Assembly (NCBI RefSeq): GCF_004025965.2
Contig: NZ_SAYU02000032.1
Span: forward strand, 1-45,487
Reading direction: 5' to 3'
Length of the DNA stretch: 45,487 nucleotides
Source: Phycicoccus flavus
GTDB lineage: Bacteria; Actinomycetota; Actinomycetes; Actinomycetales; Dermatophilaceae
The notes under the pieces were generated by a model. It did not search any database. It was not told the origin of the DNA and saw nothing but the letters and a program-made list of their open reading frames with translations. Each line of letters opens with the position of its first letter. Within the stretch, counting starts at the first letter, position 1. Positions 15,412 through 23,389 of the stretch are shown here, piece after piece. Made by a program: the position numbers and the translations under genes.

Positions 15412-15547
15412 CCCACCGGCGCGCGGCGCGCGTCCGTCCGCGGCGGCGGCCCCTCTGCCCACGGGCGCGTGGCCGGGCGACCCGTCTGCACGGAACCTCC
15501 ACACGTCGGCGACGCCCTGCCCACACGCCGGGTGGTGGGGTGGGGCC

Positions 15548-16150
15548 ATGGGGGCCTCGGAGGGGACGGCGCGGCCGGACGGACGACGGTCGGAGTGGGC
15601 GCTGGCGTCGGCGGCCGCGCTGACGGTGGTGCCGTGGACGGTGTTCGGCCTGCTCGGCCGGCTGCCTCGGCGGGACGACCGGGGGCGTCGGGTCACCCAG
15701 GTCGTGCTCCTCGACACGCAGGTCTGGCGGGCGTGGTCGCTCGTCGCCGGGGCCGTGCTCCTCGCCGTGCTCCTGCTGCTGCTCCTGCTCGTCCTGGCCC
15801 GGCGGGCCCGGGGCGGCGCCCGCGTCGTCACGGCCGCCGTCGGGGGGACGCTCTGGCTCGGCGTCGCGGCGCTCCTGGCGGTCGTCGCGTTCTTCGGTCT
15901 GCTGGGCACGGGTGGGCGGTCCGAGGTCGTCACCGGCGCGGACGGCCGCCGCGTGATGCTCACGGCCGACTCCGTCGACGGCGACGTCACAGCGGTGTAC
16001 CAGCCGTCCGGCCGGGTCACCTGGGTCGCCGAGCCGGCCGGTCCGGAGGTCGACCGGTGGCAGCACCCCTGCACGCTCGTCTCGCGCCCGGACCTCACGG
16101 GCACGGTGCGCTGCGGGTCGACGGCCCAGGAGATCGGTCCGCCGCCCTGA
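15548..16150 (+). CDS. Membrane protein of unknown function
   Basis: 200 residues. It has an N-terminal hydrophobic segment (about 19-37), a very leucine-rich segment (about 65-84) and a third (about 97-119), followed by an exposed domain of some 80 residues with two cysteines (HPCTLVSRPDL, GTVRCGST), possibly a disulfide outside the cell. No family is recognised. The ATG at 15548 has only G-rich sequence upstream (GGTGGTGGGG). The 136 bases before it hold no other gene. Confidence 0.7.
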   Translation: MGASEGTARPDGRRSEWALASAAALTVVPWTVFGLLGRLPRRDDRGRRVTQVVLLDTQVWRAWSLVAGAVLLAVLLLLLLLVLARRARGGARVVTAAVGGTLWLGVAALLAVVAFFGLLGTGGRSEVVTGADGRRVMLTADSVDGDVTAVYQPSGRVTWVAEPAGPEVDRWQHPCTLVSRPDLTGTVRCGSTAQEIGPPP

Positions 16151-16196
16151 CGCCGGGGACGGCGGCGTGCGGTGTGCGGTGTGCGATCGTGGAGCG

Positions 16197-16601
16197 GTGG
16201 CGACCAGCGACCCCCGGCCCGTCGACCGCAGCGACCTCGACGGCATCGCGACAGCCCTGCCCGAGGTGACCCGCGAGGGCATCGACACCCATCCCGCGTA
16301 CGCCGTGCGTGGGAAGACGTTCGTCGTCTGGCGCGGGCCCCGCAAGGACGCGCTCGAGCCCGACACCGGCGAGCGGCTGGACGACGTCATCTGCATCGTC
16401 GTCCCCGGCCCGGACGACAAGCAGGCGATCCTCCAGCTCGGCGAGCCGTGGTTCACGACCCCGCACTTCGACGGCTACGACGCCGTGCTCGTCCGGGAGC
16501 GCGATCTCGGCCGGCTCGAATACCTCGAGCTCGCCGAGATCGTCACCGACGCCTGGGCCACGAGGGCGCCGAAGAAGCTCGTGAAGCAGCACCTCGGCTG
16601 A
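16197..16601 (+). CDS. MmcQ/YjbR family protein
   Basis: 134-residue protein of the MmcQ/YjbR family, a CyaY-like fold often annotated as DNA-binding but without a proven function. Features are DLDGIATALPEVTREGI, YAVRGKTFVVWRG, KQAILQLGEPWFTTPHFDGYDAVLVR and the C-terminal APKKLVKQHLG. The GTG at 16197 lies 6 bases after GATCGT, a possible -10 box. It stands alone upstream of the copper genes on the same strand. Confidence 0.85.
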   Translation: MATSDPRPVDRSDLDGIATALPEVTREGIDTHPAYAVRGKTFVVWRGPRKDALEPDTGERLDDVICIVVPGPDDKQAILQLGEPWFTTPHFDGYDAVLVRERDLGRLEYLELAEIVTDAWATRAPKKLVKQHLG

Positions 16602-16723
16602 CCGGGACACCGGGGTCGGGGCGGTGGACCCGTCGGGGGCCGGTGGGCGTGCGGGTTTCCCGTCGGGGGTGGGCGCAGGTGTGCCATCCTGACCCTCAGG
16701 CCCCGGAGGTCGACTCCAACCCC

Positions 16724-16740
16724 ATACCCTAGGGGGGTAT
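16724..16740. promoter_or_regulatory. CsoR-type copper operator overlapping -10 box and start codon
   Basis: ATACCC-TAGGG-GGGTAT matches the known CsoR operator style (GTATACCCC...GGGGTATAC). TACCCT (16725-16730) inside it can serve as the -10 box, and the last two bases are part of the ATG at 16739. Bound apo-CsoR would cover both promoter and initiation site; copper would release it. Confidence 0.8.
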
Positions 16741-17065
16741 GATGGTGTCCATGAGCGTCGCCACCCCGGACCCTGCCGTCGGCCCACCCGGCTACGAAGG
16801 CACCAAGGACGCGCAGCTGAAGCGGCTGCGCCGCATCGAGGGCCAGGTGCGCGGCATCGCCCGGATGGTCGAGGGCGACGCCTACTGCATCGACGTCCTC
16901 ACCCAGGTGAGCGCCGCGACCCGGGCCCTGCAGGCCGTGAGCGTCGGCCTGCTCGAGGAGCACATCGCCCACTGCGTCGTCGACGCCGCCCGTGAGTCCG
17001 ACGAGGCCGCCGCCGCCAAGGTCGACGAGGTCACCGCCGCCGTGGCCCGGTTGCTGAGGAGCTGA
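16739..17065 (+). CDS. csoR: Copper-sensing transcriptional repressor CsoR
   Basis: 108 residues, all-helical DUF156/CsoR family. The copper ligands are in place: Cys50 (AYCIDVLTQ), His75 (EEHIAHC) and Cys79, with the spacing of M. tuberculosis CsoR (Cys36/His61/Cys65). The basic helix KRLRRIEGQVRGIARM binds DNA. The ATG at 16739 is 8 bases after TACCCT, fitting a leaderless mRNA; ATGs at 16742 and 16751 are in-frame alternatives. It lies one base from the start of the copper ATPase gene and should repress both from the palindrome covering its own start. Confidence 0.9.
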   Translation: MMVSMSVATPDPAVGPPGYEGTKDAQLKRLRRIEGQVRGIARMVEGDAYCIDVLTQVSAATRALQAVSVGLLEEHIAHCVVDAARESDEAAAAKVDEVTAAVARLLRS

Positions 17066-17066
17066 C

Positions 17067-19478
17067 GTGACCCAGACCACCGACCGTCCCGGCAGCGAGG
17101 TCCACGAGGTCGACCTCGCCATCACGGGGATGACCTGCGCCTCGTGCTCGGCGCGCATCGAGAAGAAGCTCGGCAAGCTCGAGGGCGTCGACGCCGTCGT
17201 CAACCTCGCCACCGAGAAGGCCACCGTGCGCTGGACCGGGCCCGTCACCGTCGAGGACCTGCTCGGCACCGTCCGCAGGACCGGGTACGGCGCCGAGCTC
17301 GTCGGCGACGACGCCGCCCCGGCGCCCACGACGACGGCCCGGACCCCGGCGACGAGCCCCCGACCGGGGCGCGACGGCCGGCCGACCCCGCCGCGCGCGG
17401 ACGGCGCCCCGCCCACCACCCGCCCGGTCGCGTCCGGTGACCACCGTGCCGCGACCGACGCGCCGCCGGCCGCCGTGCCCCCGGCCCCCGCGACGGACCG
17501 GCCCGCGGCGGACCGGCCGAACCGCGCCTCCGCCGCGCTCGAGCGGGTCGCCGACCTGCGCTCGCGCGCCCTCTCGGCCGCCGTCCTCACCCTGCCGGTC
17601 GTCGTGCTCGCCATGGTCCCCGGCGCCGACATCCCGAACGAGACGTGGGTGCAGCTCGTGCTCGCGACGCCGGTCGTGCTCTGGGCGGGCTACCCGTTCC
17701 ACCGCTCGGCGGTCCTCAACGCCCGGCACGGCGCGTCGACGATGGACACCCTCGTCTCGCTCGGCGTGCTCGCCGCGTACCTGTGGTCCACCGTCGTCGT
17801 CGTGTCCGGTCGCGCCGGCGGGATGGACGGCGACGGCTCGCACGTGTGGTTCGAGTCGGCCACCGTCGTCACGACCTTCCTCCTCCTCGGCCGCTGGATG
17901 GAGGCCCGCGCCACCGACCGCACCCGCGACGCCCTGCGCGGCCTGCTGGAGCTCGGCGCCAAGGAGGCGCGCGTCCTGCGCACCGACCCCCGGTCCGGCG
18001 CGACGGTCGAGGAGCGCGTGCCGGTGGACGAGCTGGTCGTCGGCGACCGCTTCATCGTCCGCCCCGGCGAGAAGGTCGCCACCGACGGCGTCGTGCGAGA
18101 CGGCTCCAGCGCCATCGACGCCGCGCTCGTCACCGGCGAGTCCACCCCGGTCGAGGTCTCGCCAGGCCACGACGTCACCGGCGGCACGGTCAACACCACC
18201 GGCCGGCTCGTCGTCGAGGCGACCCGGGTCGGCCGCGACACGACGCTGGCCGGCATCACCCGCCTCGTCGAGCGCGCGCAGACGAGCAAGGCCCCGGTGC
18301 AACGGCTCGCCGACCGGGTGTCGGCGGTCTTCGTGCCGGTCGTCCTCGTCCTGGCGCTGCTGACCTTCGCCGCCTGGTGGGCGATCGGCGGCGACCCGGT
18401 GCGCGCCCTCGAGGTCGCCATCACCGTCCTCGTCATCGCCTGCCCGTGCGCCCTCGGCCTCGCCACCCCGACGGCGCTGCTCGTCGGCACCGGCCGCGGC
18501 GCCCGGCTCGGCATCCTCATCAAGGGCGCCGACGTCCTCGAGGACACCCGCCGCATCGACACCATCGTCCTGGACAAGACCGGCACGGTGACGACCGGCG
18601 AGATGTCCCTCGTCCAGGTCGCGACGGCCGGACGGCTGCTCAAGGACCAGGCGCTGCGGGCGGCCGCCGCCGTCGAGGACGGCAGCGAGCACCCGGTGGC
18701 ACGGGCCGTCGTCGCCGCCGCCCGCCGTCGGGCCCTCGACGTCCCCCCGGTCACCGACTTCGTCGCGCTGCCCGGGGCGGGGGCCCGCGGCGACGTCAAC
18801 GGCACCGTCGTCTCCGTGGGTCGCGCCGACCTCTTCGACGACGTCCCGGCCGCCATCGCCAAGCCCTCGGCCGAGGGCACGACGGTGTGGGTCGGCTGGG
18901 GCGGGCGGGCCCGGGCGGCCCTCACCGTCTCGGACACCGTCCGCCGCAGCTCGGCGCGCGCGGTCCGTGACCTCGGCGACGCCGGCCTCACGACCTACCT
19001 GCTCACCGGCGACCACGACCGCGCCGCCCTCACCGTCGCGCGCGACGTCGGCATCTCCGCCGGCCACGTCGTCGCCGACGTCCGTCCCGAGGACAAGCAC
19101 GCGATGATCGCCGACCTCCAGGCCCGGGGCCGGGTCGTCGCCATGGTCGGGGACGGGGTCAACGACGCCGCCGCCCTCGCGCAGGCCGACCTCGGGATCG
19201 CCATGGGCAGCGGCACCGACGTCGCCGCCGGCGCCGCGGACATCGTCCTCCTGCGCTCGGAGCTGCCGGCCGTCGCCGACGCCGTCGCCCTGTCGCGGGC
19301 GACCCTGCGCACCATCCGCCAGAACCTCGTGTGGGCCTTCGGCTACAACGTCGCCGCCATCCCGCTCGCCGTCGCCGGGGTGCTCAGCCCCATGGTGGCC
19401 GGGGCGGCGATGGCGGCCTCGAGCGTCCTCGTCGTCACCAACAGCCTCCGCCTGCGCCGCTGGTCGCGCGCCCGCTGA
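17067..19478 (+). CDS. copA: Copper-translocating P1B-type ATPase
   Basis: 803 residues, inner-membrane Cu(I) exporter. An N-terminal heavy-metal domain (residues 12-75) carries GMTCASC. Residues 78-155 are an unusual Pro/Ala/Thr-rich linker. The P-type core follows: membrane helices, TGEST (actuator), CPC in VIACPCALGLATP (ion pore), the phosphorylated Asp503 in DKTGT, SEHPVARAV (nucleotide site) and GDGVNDAAAL. CPC plus one CxxC domain indicates copper or silver. The GTG at 17067 follows GAGGAG. It is co-transcribed with csoR, and a strong hairpin ends the unit. No CopZ chaperone is visible nearby. Confidence 0.95.
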   Translation: MTQTTDRPGSEVHEVDLAITGMTCASCSARIEKKLGKLEGVDAVVNLATEKATVRWTGPVTVEDLLGTVRRTGYGAELVGDDAAPAPTTTARTPATSPRPGRDGRPTPPRADGAPPTTRPVASGDHRAATDAPPAAVPPAPATDRPAADRPNRASAALERVADLRSRALSAAVLTLPVVVLAMVPGADIPNETWVQLVLATPVVLWAGYPFHRSAVLNARHGASTMDTLVSLGVLAAYLWSTVVVVSGRAGGMDGDGSHVWFESATVVTTFLLLGRWMEARATDRTRDALRGLLELGAKEARVLRTDPRSGATVEERVPVDELVVGDRFIVRPGEKVATDGVVRDGSSAIDAALVTGESTPVEVSPGHDVTGGTVNTTGRLVVEATRVGRDTTLAGITRLVERAQTSKAPVQRLADRVSAVFVPVVLVLALLTFAAWWAIGGDPVRALEVAITVLVIACPCALGLATPTALLVGTGRGARLGILIKGADVLEDTRRIDTIVLDKTGTVTTGEMSLVQVATAGRLLKDQALRAAAAVEDGSEHPVARAVVAAARRRALDVPPVTDFVALPGAGARGDVNGTVVSVGRADLFDDVPAAIAKPSAEGTTVWVGWGGRARAALTVSDTVRRSSARAVRDLGDAGLTTYLLTGDHDRAALTVARDVGISAGHVVADVRPEDKHAMIADLQARGRVVAMVGDGVNDAAALAQADLGIAMGSGTDVAAGAADIVLLRSELPAVADAVALSRATLRTIRQNLVWAFGYNVAAIPLAVAGVLSPMVAGAAMAASSVLVVTNSLRLRRWSRAR

Positions 19479-19500
19479 CCCGCGGGAGACCCCCACCGCA

Positions 19501-19537
19501 CGAGAGAGCCCACCCGGGTACCGGGTGGGCTCTCTCG
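19501..19537. terminator. Strong bidirectional terminator hairpin
   Basis: A perfect 17-bp stem (CGAGAGAGCCCACCCGG and its complement) with a GTA loop. It lies between the convergent copA and glyoxalase-like genes, 22 bases after the copA stop, and serves both strands. Confidence 0.9.
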
Positions 19538-19570
19538 TTGGGGGCGGACCGGGGTCCGCGGGGCGGGGCG

Positions 19571-20206
19571 TCAGACGACGACGGAGCCCTGGGGGGTGTC
19601 GAAGGTGACGGCCATGAGGCCGGGGGTGCCGCGCGGCGAGACGAACGAGAAGTCGATGACCGACGAGGTGTAGTCGGCGGGGAGCCCGAGCCACTCACGG
19701 ACCCGGTCGGGGTCGCCGGCGATGGTGAGGGAGCGGATGGTCACCTCGGTCGAGGCGTCGTCGGAGGGGTGGGGCAGCCCGTCCTCCCACGCGATGAAGA
19801 ACGGCAGCTGCGGGTCGGCCTGGAGGCCCTTGATCCCGATCTGCCGCCAGCGCAGCTCGACCCCGTCGGGCCGGTGCCGGTTGCCCTGGACGGCCTGGCG
19901 GCCGAGGCGCTGCTCCTGCTCGGCGAGGTCGTCGACGCACACGACCCACCCGAGCCAGCCGCCGCCGGCCTCGGACCGGGCGCGGACGACCTGGCCGAAC
20001 GGCGCCTTGTCGGCGGCGGGGTGCTCGAGCACCTCGACGACCTCGACGTAGCGCTCGTGGGCCAGCGGCAGGATGACGTTGCGGGTCCCGAACCTCGGGT
20101 GGACGCCCCCGTCGACCGGCTCGACGCCGATCAGCTTCGCGAGGCGCTCGGCCGTCGCGTGCACGCCATCGTGCTCGGCCGCATAGACGACGTGGTCAAC
20201 TCGCAT
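19571..20206 (-). CDS. Glyoxalase-like (VOC) domain protein
   Basis: 211 residues. It begins MRVDHVVYAAEHDG, followed by a metal-binding-fold strand (GTRNVILPL, ERYVEVVEVLEH), as in the Glyoxalase_3 family. A second module includes LGWVVCVDDL, GIKGLQADPQLPFFIAWED and a C-terminal VSPRGTPGLMAVTF. The enzymatic function is unknown. I chose the ATG at 20206, preceded by GACCAT 7 bases upstream on the minus strand; an ATG three codons upstream is possible. It ends near the strong terminator at 19501-19537. Confidence 0.8.
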   Translation of the reverse strand: MRVDHVVYAAEHDGVHATAERLAKLIGVEPVDGGVHPRFGTRNVILPLAHERYVEVVEVLEHPAADKAPFGQVVRARSEAGGGWLGWVVCVDDLAEQEQRLGRQAVQGNRHRPDGVELRWRQIGIKGLQADPQLPFFIAWEDGLPHPSDDASTEVTIRSLTIAGDPDRVREWLGLPADYTSSVIDFSFVSPRGTPGLMAVTFDTPQGSVVV

Positions 20207-20303
20207 GCCATGCATGGTCCCACATGCGCGGACGTGCTCCGGACACCGCCCCGGGACCCCTCCGCCCCTGGCCCGACGCCCGATCCCAGGCGTCACAGCA
20301 GCC

Positions 20304-21110
20304 TCACGAGGTGCGCTGGCGCACCGCCTCGTAGACGACGACGGCGGCCGACACCCCGGCGTTGAGGGAGTTGACCCGGCCCGCCATCGGGATGCGCACC
20401 CGCACGTCGGCGGCGCCGAGCGCGGCCTCGCTGAGGCCGGTGCTCTCGGTGCCGACGGCGATGGCGACGGCCCCGCGGTAGTCGGCGGCGGTGTGCGTCA
20501 GGTCGGTGTCGGGGGTGGTCGCGACGACCCGGAACCCGCCGGCGTGCAGCCAGTCCCGCACCTGCGCCAGCGGCGCCGACGCCACGGGCACCGAGAACAC
20601 CGTGCCCTTGCTCGCCCGCACGACGTTGGGGTTGCCCCAGTCGGTCGTGGGGTCGGCGGCGACGACCGCGGCCACCCCGGCGGCGTCGGCCGTGCGCAGC
20701 ACCGACCCGAGGTTGCCCGGCTTCTCCAGGCCCTCGACGACGACGACGAGCGGGTCGTCAGGCAGCGTGAGGTCGGCCAGCGGCACCCCGGCCACCGGGA
20801 CGACCGCGAGCAGCCCGTCGGGGCCCTCGCGGTAGGCGACCTTCTCGAAGGCGGACCGGCCGCAGCGAATCGTCGTGGTGCCGAGCGCGCGTACCCGCTC
20901 GACGAGGCCGCCCTGGGCCTCCGGGTCGGTCATGAGCTCGGGGCAGTGCAGCAGCAGGTCCGGGACGACGCCCGCCTCGACCGCGAGCGCGAGCTCGGCG
21001 TGGCCGTCGACCACCGTGCGCCCCTCTTGCTCGCGCACCCGCCGGCGCCGAAGCGCCGTCACGGCCTTGAGGCGCGGGTTGGTCGCGGAGGTGACGTGGA
21101 GCTCGGCCAT
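20304..21110 (-). CDS. TrmH/SpoU family RNA 2'-O-methyltransferase
   Basis: 268 residues, SAM-dependent SPOUT methyltransferase acting on rRNA or tRNA ribose. The N-terminal substrate domain (residues 1-95) starts VTSATNPRLKAVTALRRRR. The knotted catalytic domain has motif 1 EKPGNLGSVLRTADAAG (catalytic Arg), motif 2 AVGTESTGLS and motif 3 RIPMAGRVNSLNAGVSAAVVVYE. The exact target nucleotide cannot be told from sequence. It is divergent from the first PAP2 gene, with a 71-base shared promoter region. Confidence 0.9.
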   Translation of the reverse strand: MAELHVTSATNPRLKAVTALRRRRVREQEGRTVVDGHAELALAVEAGVVPDLLLHCPELMTDPEAQGGLVERVRALGTTTIRCGRSAFEKVAYREGPDGLLAVVPVAGVPLADLTLPDDPLVVVVEGLEKPGNLGSVLRTADAAGVAAVVAADPTTDWGNPNVVRASKGTVFSVPVASAPLAQVRDWLHAGGFRVVATTPDTDLTHTAADYRGAVAIAVGTESTGLSEAALGAADVRVRIPMAGRVNSLNAGVSAAVVVYEAVRQRTS

Positions 21111-21169
21111 GGCCGGGCCAGCATCCCACGCACCCGACGTGGGGGCGGCCGGTCGGGGCCCGGGTGCGG

Positions 21170-21175
21170 TAGAAA
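21170..21175 (+). promoter_or_regulatory. -10 box of the first PAP2 gene (leaderless)
   Basis: TAGAAA, 6 bases before the ATG at 21182. This favours ATG 21182 over GTG 21179. Confidence 0.45.
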
Positions 21176-21181
21176 TGCGTG

Positions 21182-21925
21182 ATGACCAGCAGCGACGCAG
21201 GCAGTCCGGCGCAGACGCGGGGCCGCCGGCTCGGCCGGGCCGCCGTCTACGCGGTCCTCACCGCCGCGCTGCTCTTCGGGATCGGCTTCCTCGTCCGCAG
21301 CAAGTGGGACCCGCTCATCGACCTCGACGACGGCACGATCGACTGGATGACCAACGTTACCCGCAACCACTCCACGCTGCGGGACGCGGCGCTGGTCTGG
21401 GAGACCGTCAGCCAGCCGCTGCTGCTCCATCTGATCGGGACGGCCCTGTGCCTGTGGGTCTGGCTGCGCCGCGGACTGCGGACCCGGGCCTGGTGGGCCT
21501 TCGCGACGCTCATGGTGTCCTGGTCGGTCGGGCTCGGCGCCAAGTACGTCTTCCAGCGGGCCCGGCCCGTGGTCGAGGACCCGGTCTCGGAGGCCCCCGG
21601 CTACTCCTTCCCGTCCGGGCACGCGCTGAACTCGGCGGCCTGGGCGACGACGGTCATCGTCCTGGTCTGGCCCCTGGTCAAGCACCGCACGGCGCGCGGC
21701 GTCCTCGTCGGACTCGGCGCCCTCTTCGTCCTCACGACCGCCCTGGACCGCACCTTCCTCGGCGTGCACTACCCCAGCGACGTCACCGCCGGCGTCGTCA
21801 CCGGCGTCGGCCTCGTCCTCGCCTCCTACGCCGGCTACTCCGGCTGGCGGCCGCGCGAGCCCGAGGCCGCCGACGACACCGACATCGCGCAGGACCGGAC
21901 CCTCTCGCGCAAGGAGCACCGATGA
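21182..21925 (+). CDS. PAP2 family phosphatase (complete active site)
   Basis: 247-residue membrane phosphatase of the PAP2 superfamily, acting on lipid phosphates such as phosphatidic acid, PGP or undecaprenyl pyrophosphate. It has about six helices. All three catalytic motifs are present: K121-x6-RP (KYVFQRARP), PSGH (144-147) and R190-x5-H196-x3-D200 (DRTFLGVHYPSD). It is the first of three consecutive PAP2 genes; the next start overlaps its stop (ATGA), so they form an operon. It differs in sequence from the other two, which are close copies of each other. Confidence 0.9.
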   Translation: MTSSDAGSPAQTRGRRLGRAAVYAVLTAALLFGIGFLVRSKWDPLIDLDDGTIDWMTNVTRNHSTLRDAALVWETVSQPLLLHLIGTALCLWVWLRRGLRTRAWWAFATLMVSWSVGLGAKYVFQRARPVVEDPVSEAPGYSFPSGHALNSAAWATTVIVLVWPLVKHRTARGVLVGLGALFVLTTALDRTFLGVHYPSDVTAGVVTGVGLVLASYAGYSGWRPREPEAADDTDIAQDRTLSRKEHR

Positions 21926-22620
21926 CCTTCCTGGACCGCTGGGACGACCCGAGCAGGCCGACGTTCGGAGAGGCCCTGCGCGACGTCGCCGTGCGGGCGC
22001 TGGCCCCGGGGGTCCTGCTGTTCGCCGTCATCGCCGGGATCGGCTTCCTCATCGTCGGTCCGCTGCGCGGGCTCGAGGGCGAGAACGAGGTGAACCGCTG
22101 GTTCGAGGACCAGCGCACTCCGCTCGGCGAGACGATCACCCTGTTCCAGTCGTCGATGGGGAACACCGAGTACGTCATCGGCGTCGGCGTGATCGTCGCG
22201 CTCGTCGTCTACTGGCGCACCCGGAAGTGGTGGTACGCCGTCGTGCCGCTGGTGTCGATCTCCGTGCAGGCGCTGATCTTCGTCGCCGCCGCGTACGTCG
22301 TCGGCCGCCCGCGTCCCAACGTCGAGCGGCTCGACCCGACGCCGCCGACCTCCAGCTACCCCAGCGGCCACGTCGGCGCCTCGACGGCCCTCTACATCGC
22401 CTTCGCCCTCATGGCCACCCGGATCGAGAACGTCGTCGCGCGCCGGGTGCTCGTCACGCTATGCGTCCTCGTCCCGTTCTCCGTCGGCTTCGCCCGCCTC
22501 TACCGCGGCGCCCACCACGTCACCGACATCGTGTTCGGGATGCTCAACGGCGTCGTCTGCGCGCTGCTGGCCTGGGGCTACCTGCGCCGGGACCCGCACC
22601 GCTCCGACCCCGGGTACTGA
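21922..22620 (+). CDS. PAP2 family protein, tandem copy A (motif-1 lysine replaced)
   Basis: 232 residues, starting MTFLDRWDDPSRPTFGEALRD. PSGH (147-150), GRPRP (128-132) and R192-x5-H198-x3-D202 are present, but the motif-1 lysine position is Ala124 (AAYVVGRPRP). A ribosome site (AAGGAG) lies 8 bases upstream. It is nearly the same length and design as the next gene (shared NTEYVIGVGV, GRPRP, PPTSSYPSGHVGAS and FARLYRG), so the pair arose by duplication. It may act on a lipid phosphate or may have altered activity; the lysine loss seems to be a property of this PAP2 subgroup rather than a recent defect (inference). Confidence 0.88.
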   Translation: MTFLDRWDDPSRPTFGEALRDVAVRALAPGVLLFAVIAGIGFLIVGPLRGLEGENEVNRWFEDQRTPLGETITLFQSSMGNTEYVIGVGVIVALVVYWRTRKWWYAVVPLVSISVQALIFVAAAYVVGRPRPNVERLDPTPPTSSYPSGHVGASTALYIAFALMATRIENVVARRVLVTLCVLVPFSVGFARLYRGAHHVTDIVFGMLNGVVCALLAWGYLRRDPHRSDPGY

Positions 22621-22651
22621 CCCGGCGGACCGCCTCCCCCGAGGAGCACCC

Positions 22652-23350
22652 ATGTCCTTCCTCACCCGCTACGACGAGGACCGGTCCCGGCCCCCGTTCC
22701 TCGCCGCGCTGCGCGACGCGGCCGTACGCGCGCTCCTGCCGAGCGTCCTGGTCTTCGCGGCCGTCGTCGGGATCGGGCTGCTGATCGTCGGCCCGCTGCA
22801 CCGGCTCGGCACCGCCGAGAACGGCGTGAACCGCTGGTTCGCGTCGTGGCGGACGCCGCTGTGGAACGAGGTCACGCACTGGATGTCGACCATCGGCAAC
22901 ACCGAGTACGTCATCGGCGTCGGCGTCCTCGTCGCGCTGCTCGTCTGGTGGCGGACCCGGGAGTGGTGGTTCGCCGTCGTCCCGCTCATCGCGATCTCGC
23001 TGCAGGCGACGTGGTTCGTCCTCGCCGCCTGGATCGTCGGCCGCCCGCGCCCCGAGGTCGAGAAGCTGGACCCGGCACCGCCGACCTCGAGCTACCCGAG
23101 CGGCCACGTCGGGGCGTCGTCGGCGCTGTACTTCTCGTTCGCGCTCATGGCCACCCGGATCGGCAACCCGGTGCTGCGCCGGCTCGCCGTGCTCGTCGGC
23201 GCCGTCGTGCCGTTCGTCGTGACCTTCGCCCGGCTCTACCGCGGCATGCACCACGTGAGCGACGTCGTCGTCGGCATGCTCAACGGCATCGGCTGCGTGC
23301 TCCTGTCGTGGAACTACCTGCGCCGCGAGCCCCGGGGCAGCGGCCACTGA
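22652..23350 (+). CDS. PAP2 family protein, tandem copy B (motif-1 lysine replaced)
   Basis: 232 residues, exactly as long as copy A and very similar along its whole length (MSFLTRYDEDRSRPPFLAALRDAAVRAL...). Motifs are GRPRP with Ala126 at the lysine position, PSGH (149-152) and FARLYRGMHHVSD. The sequence before the start (GAGGAGCACC then ATG) mirrors that before copy A (AAGGAGCACCG then ATG), showing that the duplicated unit included the ribosome site. The gap after copy A is 31 bases, so it is probably in the same operon. Confidence 0.88.
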   Translation: MSFLTRYDEDRSRPPFLAALRDAAVRALLPSVLVFAAVVGIGLLIVGPLHRLGTAENGVNRWFASWRTPLWNEVTHWMSTIGNTEYVIGVGVLVALLVWWRTREWWFAVVPLIAISLQATWFVLAAWIVGRPRPEVEKLDPAPPTSSYPSGHVGASSALYFSFALMATRIGNPVLRRLAVLVGAVVPFVVTFARLYRGMHHVSDVVVGMLNGIGCVLLSWNYLRREPRGSGH

Positions 23351-23371
23351 CGCCCGCGACCGGTTCTCCCC

Positions 23372-23389
23372 CCGCCGGCCGCCCGGCGG
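23372..23389. terminator. Short GC hairpin between convergent genes
   Basis: CCGCCGG, CCGC loop, CCGGCGG, located between PAP2 copy B (+) and the DUF1206 gene (-). A likely bidirectional terminator; short stem, no T-tract. Confidence 0.35.

Noticed and set aside
17031-19694. 887-codon minus-strand frame across copA
   Set aside because: It is a mirror of the copper ATPase gene and crosses the strong terminator at 19501-19537.
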